From Cyanobacteria bacterium RU_5_0 (GTDB lineage Bacteria; Cyanobacteriota; Cyanobacteriia; Elainellales; Elainellaceae): a stretch of DNA of 35,085 nucleotides. Position numbers and translations under genes: made by a program. Position 1 is the stretch's first letter. The number at the start of each line of letters is the position of its first letter. The notes beneath the pieces are model-generated. The model saw nothing but the letters and a program-made list of their open reading frames with translations. It had not been told where the DNA came from and did no database searches. The stretch is taken from positions 1 to 35,085 of the forward strand of contig JAAUSF010000042.1 in NCBI GenBank assembly GCA_012033255.1. The letters are read 5' to 3'. This document shows positions 24,601 through 31,641 of the stretch, piece after piece.

Positions 24601-27267
24601 ACCTACGTAAGTCCAAAATGCCGTGAGATTTATGAACTCGAACCCGAAGTCTTGCTACAAGATTTTGGACAAGTGTGGGCAATGATTCATCCAGATGATG
24701 TGGAAAGAGTTCACTATGCCAATACAACGTCAACTCAACGGTTAGAATCTTTTGATGTCAAGTTCCGTCTGATTGTCCCTTCTGGTCGGCTGAAATGGAT
24801 ACAGGCAATTTCTCAACCGGAACGACAGTCCAATGGTGATGTGATCTTCGATGGGTTGGTCATGGATATTACTGCTCACAAACAAGCGGAAGACCGATTG
24901 CGGGAGAGCGAGGAGCGGTTCCGCACCTTGGCTGACAACATTGCCCAATTTGCCTGGATTGCAGACGAGACCGGGTGGATTTTCTGGTACAACCGCCGCT
25001 GGTTCGACTACACTGGCACAACTCTGGAAGAGATGGAAGGCTGGGGCTGGCAAAAGGTACACCACCCAGAACACGTCGATCGCGTAGTCGGGCACATTCG
25101 CCACTGTTTTGCAACGGGCGAAACTTGGGAGGACACGTTCCCTCTGCGTGGCAAAGATGGACAATACCGATGGTTCCTCTCACGGGCAATTCCCATCCGT
25201 GACGAGCAAGGTAGGGTGCTGCGCTGGTTTGGCACGAACACTGATATTACCGATCGCAAACGAACAGAGGAAGCCCTGCGAGAAAGTGAGGAGCGACTAA
25301 GGGTAGCTCAATCGGCTGCCAAGTCCGGAACATGGGATTGGGATGTGGTAGCAGGCAGTGTCTACTGGTCAGAGGAATATTACATTTTGTATGGACTCGA
25401 TCCAACAACGCCATCCTCCTACGAGAACTGGTTAGCCACAGTCTTAGAGGAGGATCGAGAGTCAGCCGATCGAACGGTGCGCGAAGCATTACAGCAGCGA
25501 CAAACTGCCCTCAACTTTGAGTTTCGGATTCGTCATCCTTTACAGGGCGTGAGGTGGTTTGCTTCCCTGAGTCAACTCTTCTACGATTCCGGCGGACAGC
25601 CCAAACGAGCGATCGGCATCTCAATCGATATCACCGATCGCAAACAGGCAGAAGAAGCGCTGCGCCAGAGCGAAGAGCGCTATCGCTACCTGGCAGAGTC
25701 CATCTCGCAACTCGTTTGGACGGCAAATGCGGAGGGGCACAATGAATACGTGAATCAGCAAATGTGCCGCTATACGGGGTTGACCTTCGAGCAACTCATG
25801 GGGTTTGACTGGCAAGAGATCATTCATCCAGAGGATTTAGACCTCGCGAATCAAATGTGGCAAGAAGCCGTGCAATCTCGCACACCTTTTGACACCGAAT
25901 ACCGCCTCCGACGGGCAGACGGCGTGTATCGCTGGTTCATAGTCAGAGCGATTCCCATCAAGGATGAATCCGATCGCATTGTCAAATGGTTTGGCACTTG
26001 CACTGACATTCATGAGCAAAAGGAATTAGCAGTCGAGCGAACTCGTTTGCTTCAGGAAGAGCAAGCCGCACGGGAAGCCGCAGAAGTTGCCAATCGGATT
26101 AAAGATGAGTTCTTGGCAGTTGTATCCCATGAGTTGCGATCGCCCCTCAACCCGATTCTAGGTTGGTCAAAGCTCCTGCGAAGTCGCCAGTTGGATGAAC
26201 AGAAAACAGAGCGCGCTTTAGAGATTATCGAGCGGAATGCTCAGATGCAGGCTCAACTGATCAACGATCTGCTCGATGTGTCCCGAATTCTCCGAGGCAA
26301 ACTCAGCTTGGATGCCAGATCGGTCAATTTAGTATCCACGATTCAATCAGCAATGGAAACAGTGCGTCTGGCGGCTGAAGCCAAGTCAATTCAGATACAC
26401 ACTCTGTTTGATCCGGAGGTGGGGCATGTTTCAGGTGATCCAGGTCGATTACAGCAAGTGGTTTGGAATCTCCTCTCCAACGCGGTTAAGTTCACACCCC
26501 AAGGGGGCCGAGTAGATATCCGGTTAGAACGAGTGGAGCAAAGGAATGGGGGAGAGGGGGGAGATAGGGGAGATTCCTCCTCTCCTTCCTCATCTTTTTA
26601 TGCCCAAATCACCGTCACCGACACGGGTAAGGGCATTCACCCTGATTTTCTGCCTCATGTATTTGACCATTTCCGCCAAGAAGATGCTGCCACAACCCGA
26701 CGATTTGGCGGACTGGGGTTAGGGTTGGCGATCGTCCGTTACTTAGTAGAATTGCATGGTGGAACGGTGTGGGCAGATAGCCTGGGTGACGGGCAGGGGG
26801 CAATTTTTAGCGTCAGACTGCCCCTGATGCCGCACCAGCCCATGACCAATCGAGATACGAAACCGTCTGAGCCACCACTAGATCTGAATGGCATCGGGAT
26901 TTTAGTGGTTGATGACGATGACAGTACCCGTGAGTTTATTGCCTTCCTCTTGGAGCTACATGGGGCAAGAGTAGTAGCCACTGCTTCAGCAGGCGAGGCG
27001 ATCGCCACGTTAGCCCAGTTCAAACCAGACGTGCTATTGAGCGACATTGGAATGCCGGATGTTGATGGCTATATGCTGATACGGCAAGTGAGGACTCTAC
27101 CTCCAGAGCAGGGAGGGCAGATTCCGGCGATCGCCCTGACAGCCTATGCGGGAGAAATTGATTATCAACAAGCGATCGCAGCAGGTTTTCAAAAGCATAT
27201 CCCGAAGCCAGTAGAGCCAGAGACACTCGTTAAGGCGATCGCCAGCGTAGTTGAACAGAAAGTGTGA
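21667..27267 (+). CDS. Hybrid sensor histidine kinase with two kinase cores, two receivers and multiple PAS/GAF domains
   Basis: The 1866-aa protein, domains in order: PAS-like (about 20-165), GAF (175-355), HisKA with His372 (NVSHEFRTPL), HATPase (480-605), receiver with Asp740 (LLTDVMMPG), five PAS units starting near 826, 955, 1085, 1211 and 1338, second HisKA with His1488 (VVSHELRSPL), second HATPase (about 1590-1715), and a C-terminal receiver with Asp1793 (LLSDIGMPD). Both phosphorylation sets look intact, so it may form an internal phosphorelay. There is no membrane segment, so it senses inside the cell. Two repeat-like insertions, at residues 395-426 and about 1622-1645, sit in domain loops. 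The output partner is not encoded next to it. Confidence 0.92.
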   Translation: METVTQDVKAEVPENLFTGGGEMGALMRSLDWSQTPLGPVSGWAQSLKTAVSICLNSRFPMVIWWGRELVLLYNDAWRPILGTKHPKALGRPGQEVWLEIWDIIGTQLNSVLTTGQATWSDDFLLLVDRYSYIEEAYFTYSYSPIFLETGEVGGAFTAVTETTQRVIGERRLSALRELSANAVGAKNVEETCRIACETLVKNPYDIPFALLYLVEDNGKQARLVGTAGIEAESFASASPRGIFSPQWVDLTIETEGWNLAHVKTTYQTQLIDGLNTRFGSIPRGAWEDPPHSALVMPIAQSGQEQQLAGLLVVGISPRRELDDNYRGFFDLVANQVATAIANANAYEAERRRAEALAELDRAKTTFFNNVSHEFRTPLTLMLNPLEDALASLDQQENRVTSGRVDEWEGGRVDENPSPHPPIHPSTLKKQLQVAYRNSQRLLKLVNTLLDFSRIEAGRIEVVYEPTDLAMLTTDLAGVFRSAIDRAGMCLRVDCPPLPEPVYVDREMWEKIVLNLLSNAFKFTFEGEIAVVLRSGDDHIELVVQDTGTGIPAEELSHIFERFHQVKGARGRSYEGSGIGLSLVQELVRLHGGTIQVSSVVDQGTSFIVSIPTGFAHLPSERLRQGIACSPQEIAQRIGATRTLVSTATGAASYLEELLRWLPKSIESSGARVSELLLSVPVQPKPSSAPTMRILLADDNADMRDYLKRLLSQQYEVEAVADGVATLAAIRQQMPDLLLTDVMMPGLDGFELLRSLRTDPQTKELPIILLSARAGEESRIEGLEAGADDYLTKPFSARELLARIEATLKLAQMRQEATQREREMRSEVEAAYNQVNQILESMTDAFVALDQDWQIVYLNAAAERINGKLRTEVLGKTHWEEWPASVGTNVEHQYRRAMAEQISVHFEHHYYAPFLYDIWLDIYAYPFETGLGIFFRDITERKQAEEILRQSEARFQRLAANLPGVIYQYVLHPDGSDALTYVSPKCREIYELEPEVLLQDFGQVWAMIHPDDVERVHYANTTSTQRLESFDVKFRLIVPSGRLKWIQAISQPERQSNGDVIFDGLVMDITAHKQAEDRLRESEERFRTLADNIAQFAWIADETGWIFWYNRRWFDYTGTTLEEMEGWGWQKVHHPEHVDRVVGHIRHCFATGETWEDTFPLRGKDGQYRWFLSRAIPIRDEQGRVLRWFGTNTDITDRKRTEEALRESEERLRVAQSAAKSGTWDWDVVAGSVYWSEEYYILYGLDPTTPSSYENWLATVLEEDRESADRTVREALQQRQTALNFEFRIRHPLQGVRWFASLSQLFYDSGGQPKRAIGISIDITDRKQAEEALRQSEERYRYLAESISQLVWTANAEGHNEYVNQQMCRYTGLTFEQLMGFDWQEIIHPEDLDLANQMWQEAVQSRTPFDTEYRLRRADGVYRWFIVRAIPIKDESDRIVKWFGTCTDIHEQKELAVERTRLLQEEQAAREAAEVANRIKDEFLAVVSHELRSPLNPILGWSKLLRSRQLDEQKTERALEIIERNAQMQAQLINDLLDVSRILRGKLSLDARSVNLVSTIQSAMETVRLAAEAKSIQIHTLFDPEVGHVSGDPGRLQQVVWNLLSNAVKFTPQGGRVDIRLERVEQRNGGEGGDRGDSSSPSSSFYAQITVTDTGKGIHPDFLPHVFDHFRQEDAATTRRFGGLGLGLAIVRYLVELHGGTVWADSLGDGQGAIFSVRLPLMPHQPMTNRDTKPSEPPLDLNGIGILVVDDDDSTREFIAFLLELHGARVVATASAGEAIATLAQFKPDVLLSDIGMPDVDGYMLIRQVRTLPPEQGGQIPAIALTAYAGEIDYQQAIAAGFQKHIPKPVEPETLVKAIASVVEQKV

Positions 27268-27338
27268 CCATAAGCAAAACCCTGCAAAATAGTACAAATG
27301 TTTATAAGTGCGATATATGCCGCATCGCTAATCATAGT

Positions 27339-27560
27339 ATGACAAAATACGCCCATTGTATGGGTCGGCGTATGAATCCAAGGAAGGCAGACCAAAGAGA
27401 AATAAGGCTGACAGTATCTCAAGACGTTTATAGCTTGTTAAAACGGCTTGCAGGTGTCAAGGAAGTGTCAATGAACAAGCTGCTCAACTTGGCGATCGAT
27501 CGGCTTCTAGAAGATGAGGATATTCAAGAATTGATAAGCCGTTACAATCTGGAGGAGTAG
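27339..27560 (+). CDS. Ribbon-helix-helix-like (CopG-type) small protein
   Basis: The product is about 73 aa from the Met at 27339, or 66 from 27360 (MGRRMNPRK). REIRLTVSQDVYSLLKRLAG followed by VSMNKLLNLAIDRLLE has the strand-helix-helix pattern of ribbon-helix-helix DNA-binding proteins, used by antitoxins, plasmid partition proteins and repressors. The frame opens at a GTG (27264) overlapping the kinase stop, but the added residues look unrelated. No toxin gene is adjacent. A kinase-linked regulator role is conceivable but unproven. Confidence 0.65.
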   Translation: MTKYAHCMGRRMNPRKADQREIRLTVSQDVYSLLKRLAGVKEVSMNKLLNLAIDRLLEDEDIQELISRYNLEE

Positions 27561-27704
27561 AGTGGGCATTGCCCACATTTTGCCCATATCTTGATGTCTC
27601 TATTTTTTTGAATTCGATCGAGTGAATTTTAGTGTATGGCTGACGCTAGACAGTTCACACTGTCTTATTCCGTCGCAAATAGTAAAGCCAACCTCTAGGG
27701 TCTA

Positions 27705-27713
27705 TGCTATACT
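27705..27713 (+). promoter_or_regulatory. Extended -10 promoter of tRNA-Arg
   Basis: TGCTATACT fits an extended -10 (TGN-TATACT) and ends 13 bases before the mature tRNA 5' end. A matching -35 is not obvious, which is usual for extended -10 promoters. Confidence 0.5.
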
Positions 27714-27726
27714 CGCAGAGTAGTAA

Positions 27727-27799
27727 GGGCATGTAGCTCAGTGGATAGAGCATCAGGTTCCGGTCCTGAGGGTCGGGGGTTCGAGTCCCTCCATGCTCG
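27727..27799 (+). tRNA. tRNA-Arg (anticodon CCG)
   Basis: A 73-nt cloverleaf. The acceptor GGGCATG pairs with CATGCTC (one G-T) and the discriminator is G. The D stem is GCTC/GAGC. The anticodon stem TCAGG/CCTGA holds the loop TTCCGGT (anticodon CCG, codon CGG). The T arm has TTCGAGT. The 3' CCA is not encoded. The rest of 27561-28086 holds palindromic repeats (GTGGGCATTGCCCAC at about 27563, another at 27826-27880) and the MITE-like copy at 27923. Confidence 0.92.
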
Positions 27800-27922
27800 T
27801 GAAAGGCAGAGGTAATGTTTTTGTGGGACGGGCGAGATGCCCAACCTTGGCACTGGGCAGGCAGATGCCCACCCCGCAATGACTGAATTTACAGCAATTT
27901 TCAAATAAAAAAACCACAAATC

Positions 27923-28033
27923 GTAGGATGGGCAAAGGCATCCGTGCCCATCCATGATTCTGGCTGACGATGGGCACGGGTAAGACCCTTTGCCCATCCT
28001 ACGAATTGGTAGATTCTTTGCTGGAAATCTCCT
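27923..28033. mobile_element. Partial copy of the AGGAGATTTCC MITE-like element
   Basis: This 111-bp stretch equals 7883-7993 except for one base. It keeps the right end (GGAAATCTCCT) but lacks the left AGGAGATTTCC end found at 7854. It lies between tRNA-Arg and the first desaturase. Confidence 0.7.
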
Positions 28034-28086
28034 TAAACTTCATCTAAGGGTGACTTGGGGGGATCTTTTCTAGACTCTACGAACGA

Positions 28087-28902
<816 letters not shown>

Positions 28903-29000
28903 GCAGTAACCCGATATCAACGACTGAATGATGTGAACCGTAAACTATGAACGATTCGGTTTCTAAGCGGATGGTTGAAACATATTTTTATCACCCAAAG

Positions 29001-29091
29001 ACCCCTCCCCTATCCCCTCCCCGATACGGAGAGGGGAATAAAAAGGCGGATTTGATTCCCTCTCTTGGTAAGGGAGGTTCAGGGAGGGGGG
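29001..29091. repeat. C/G-rich palindromic repeat between the desaturase genes
   Basis: ACCCCTCCCCTATCCCCTCC pairs in part with GGGAGGTTCAGGGAGGGG, and an inner hairpin CCCCTCC / GGAGAGGGG sits around GATAC. It is a common dispersed cyanobacterial repeat filling most of the gap 28903-29116. Confidence 0.6.
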
Positions 29092-29116
29092 GCTATAGGG
29101 ACTTCTCAAACATCTT

Positions 29117-29932
29117 CTAAGTTTCTTCTACTAGCTTCACCTTCCAGGCAAGCCTTACAGTTTGTAGCGTCCGGATAATCATCCAGGTGAGGTCAATTTC
29201 CCACCACTTTAGACCATGACGAGCCGAATATTGAAAGGCATGATGGTTGTTATGCCAGCCTTCTCCATAGGCGATCAGAGCCACCCACCAGCAGTTAGTG
29301 GAGCGATCGCCCGATTCGTAGGTGCGATAGCCAAACATGTGCGTGGCGCTATTCACTAGCCAAGTTGTATGATAAACCGCGACTAAACGAACAAAAACGC
29401 CCCAGACGAGGAACGACCAGCCACCGATTAGATAAAGCAACACCGCAAATCCAACTTGAATCGCGAAAAAATATTTATCTAAAAACTGATAGATCGGATC
29501 ATCCGCAATATCTTTGGTAAACCGAGGAATTTCCTTCTCAGCCGGCACTGAATAGAACATCCATTCCATGTGGCTCCACCAAAACCCTTTGTTCGCATCA
29601 TGATGATCAACGTCTTGATCCGAGTAGAGGTGGTGGTGACGGTGTAGCCCAACCCACCAGATCGGTCCACCTTGCATGGCTAAGGTGCCGCAAATGACTA
29701 AGAGGTATTCTAGCCACTTGTGGGTTTGGAAACTACGATGGGTAACGAGGCGGTGAAAACCAAGCGTAACGCCCAGACAGGCAGTTACCCAATGGAGAAA
29801 TAGAGCAAGAGTAACGGCTGTCCAGCTAAAGGTGCTAGGCAGCAACGCAAAGAGTGCCCCAATGTGAAGGGCTACCATGAACAGGGTAATGTGCCACGCG
29901 ACGGGGGGTTTAGTTGATGTTGCAATAGTCAT
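29117..29932 (-). CDS. desC: Acyl-lipid/acyl-CoA desaturase (DesC-type, delta-9), paralogue
   Basis: The 271-aa protein has histidine boxes HRLVTH (60-65), HRHHH (97-101) and GEGWHNNHHAFQYSARHG, and membrane helices like those of its neighbour. It is the upstream member of the tandem pair. The proteins have equal length and nearly the same C-terminal half. They differ most in helices 1 and 3-4 (about 10-30 and 155-180), which may shift chain or head-group preference. The start is at MTIATSTKPP. The pair may be co-transcribed, but a 190-bp repeat-bearing gap separates them. Confidence 0.88.
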   Translation of the reverse strand: MTIATSTKPPVAWHITLFMVALHIGALFALLPSTFSWTAVTLALFLHWVTACLGVTLGFHRLVTHRSFQTHKWLEYLLVICGTLAMQGGPIWWVGLHRHHHLYSDQDVDHHDANKGFWWSHMEWMFYSVPAEKEIPRFTKDIADDPIYQFLDKYFFAIQVGFAVLLYLIGGWSFLVWGVFVRLVAVYHTTWLVNSATHMFGYRTYESGDRSTNCWWVALIAYGEGWHNNHHAFQYSARHGLKWWEIDLTWMIIRTLQTVRLAWKVKLVEET

Positions 29933-30049
29933 TCAGGATCTCAATAGTAACAGGTAGCTCGATCTGCGCGACAATGGACTCCGCATCCCAGTCAATTTTG
30001 GTCTCAGGTGGACGATTTTGGCTTCAGGCATTGTTAAAATCCCGGTAAC

Positions 30050-30079
30050 CCAAAATCTAAAGTCCAAAATCTAAAATCG
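30050..30079 (+). repeat. CCAAAATCTAAA minisatellite
   Basis: Two and a half copies of CCAAAATCTAAA(G/A)T lie just before the PLP-enzyme gene, in the 190-bp gap after the desaturase start. Nothing else is seen in 29933-30092. Confidence 0.5.
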
Positions 30080-30125
30080 CTATTTAACGCGGTTGTCTCT
30101 CCCAGAACCCAGGAGCACAGAAGGA

Positions 30126-31379
30126 ATGCGTAGCTATGAGCGACTTCAGCAGGCAGAACAAGCACTATCTCAAATTTTTTCTGGTATTGACTCTCAGGTC
30201 AAGAGAAATCTGAGACGAGTTCTATCTGCCTTTCGTCACCAGCAAGTCGGAGTCCATCACTTTGCAGGAGTCACAGGCTATGGGCATGACGATTTAGGTC
30301 GTCAAACACTCGATCGAGTGTTTGCTGAAGTGATGGGAGCAGAGGCGGCTGCCGTGCGAGTGCAGTTTGTCTCAGGAACTCATGCGATCGCGTGCGCCCT
30401 CTACGGAGTCCTTCGTCCAAGGGACGAGATGCTAGCGGTGACTGGTGCGCCTTATGACACCCTAGAAGAGGTTATCGGATTACGGGGACATCATCAAGGA
30501 TCTCTTAAAGAGTTTGACATTCACTATCGACAATTGAATCTAACTGAAGCAGGAGACATTGATTGGAATTTGTTATCTCAAGCCGTGCATCCTGAAACAC
30601 GACTCGTCCACATTCAGCGATCGTGCGGATATTCCTGGCGATCAAGCCTTTCCATTGTAGACATTGAGAAGATCGTTTATCGGGTAAAGCAGCAGAATCC
30701 TGATGTCGTTTGCTTTGTGGATAACTGCTACGGGGAATTTGTTGAAGATCGAGAGCCACTGGCTGTCGGAGTTGATTTAATCGCTGGATCGTTAATTAAG
30801 AATCCAGGAGGAACGATCGCGCCAGCCGGTGGTTATGTTGCCGGACGAGCCGATTTGGTTGAAGCCGCCGCCTATCGTCTGACCGCGCCTGGAATTGGCA
30901 GCGAAGGCGGAGCCACCTTTGATCAAAACCGCCTATTGTTTCAAGGACTTTTTCTCGCGCCTCAAGTCGTCGGGGAGGCAATGAAGGGCAATCATCTGAC
31001 TGCTCATGTGTTTCATGAGTTGGGCTATCCTGTCAATCCCTTACCGTTTGCCCCCCGTCGAGATGTGATTCAAGCGATCAAACTTGGCTCTCCCGAAAAG
31101 GTCATTGCCTTCTGTCGTGCAATTCAGCAAAACTCCCCGATTAGCTCTTACCTTACCCCGGTTCCGGCTCAGATGCCTGGATATGAAAGCGATTTGGTTA
31201 TGGCAGGGGGCACCTTCATTGATGGCAGTACTTCGGAGTTCTCAGCCGATGGTCCGTTGCGAGAGCCGTATACGGTTTTCTGTCAAGGAGGGACCCACTG
31301 GACACATGTGGCAATAGCCCTGGAAGCCGCGATCGAAGCAGTCGGGGCAGCTGAATCCCTAGTAGATTGTCAACCTTGA
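30126..31379 (+). CDS. PLP-dependent methionine gamma-lyase family (aluminium resistance-like) protein
   Basis: The 417-aa fold-type I PLP enzyme starts MRSYERLQQAEQAL. Family marks are RNLRRVLSAFR, HHFAGVTGYGHDDLGR, and the cofactor lysine in AGSLIKNPGGTIAP; CFVDNCYGEF holds the PLP-binding Asp. This matches the Alum_res/methionine gamma-lyase-like family, common in cyanobacteria and Firmicutes. The real substrate is unclear, possibly a Cys or Met derivative. The frame opens at a TTG (30093), but the family begins near the ATG at 30126. The gene stands alone and is followed directly by a TGGATGGG minisatellite. Confidence 0.85.
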   Translation: MRSYERLQQAEQALSQIFSGIDSQVKRNLRRVLSAFRHQQVGVHHFAGVTGYGHDDLGRQTLDRVFAEVMGAEAAAVRVQFVSGTHAIACALYGVLRPRDEMLAVTGAPYDTLEEVIGLRGHHQGSLKEFDIHYRQLNLTEAGDIDWNLLSQAVHPETRLVHIQRSCGYSWRSSLSIVDIEKIVYRVKQQNPDVVCFVDNCYGEFVEDREPLAVGVDLIAGSLIKNPGGTIAPAGGYVAGRADLVEAAAYRLTAPGIGSEGGATFDQNRLLFQGLFLAPQVVGEAMKGNHLTAHVFHELGYPVNPLPFAPRRDVIQAIKLGSPEKVIAFCRAIQQNSPISSYLTPVPAQMPGYESDLVMAGGTFIDGSTSEFSADGPLREPYTVFCQGGTHWTHVAIALEAAIEAVGAAESLVDCQP

Positions 31380-31483
31380 GTGGATGGGTGGATGGGTGGA
31401 TGGGTGGATAGGTGGATGGGTGGATATCCAACACCGCGCTTGCCTTTACTTCCCCCATCGACCCATCGACCCATCCACTCCCA
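31380..31483. repeat. TGGATGGG minisatellite and inverted partner
   Basis: Five 8-bp units of TGGATGGG or TGGATAGG (31381-31420) start one base after the PLP-enzyme stop. About 30 bases later come complementary units CCCATCGA/CCCATCCA (31453-31482). The two halves can form a hairpin that may serve as the gene's 3' end. A second short array (TTGGCGGTGTC/TTGGCGTCTC) lies at 31617-31640. No gene is seen in 31380-31641. Confidence 0.65.
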
Positions 31484-31641
31484 ACCCCTCACTTCAACGT
31501 TGACAGACTACATAGATTGAAAAATTTAATCTGCGGCTCAATCCATGTTATACATAGCAGTTTTAACGAAAATTTCTCAAGAAGAAAGTTGATTACTGCT
31601 TTGCATCTTTGTGTCTTGGCGGTGTCTTGGCGTCTCGGTGA

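Noticed and set aside
27655..27997. Minus-strand frames over tRNA-Arg and the MITE-like copy
   Set aside because: They overlap a clear tRNA and palindromic repeats; the phrase-like peptides come from antisense tRNA sequence.
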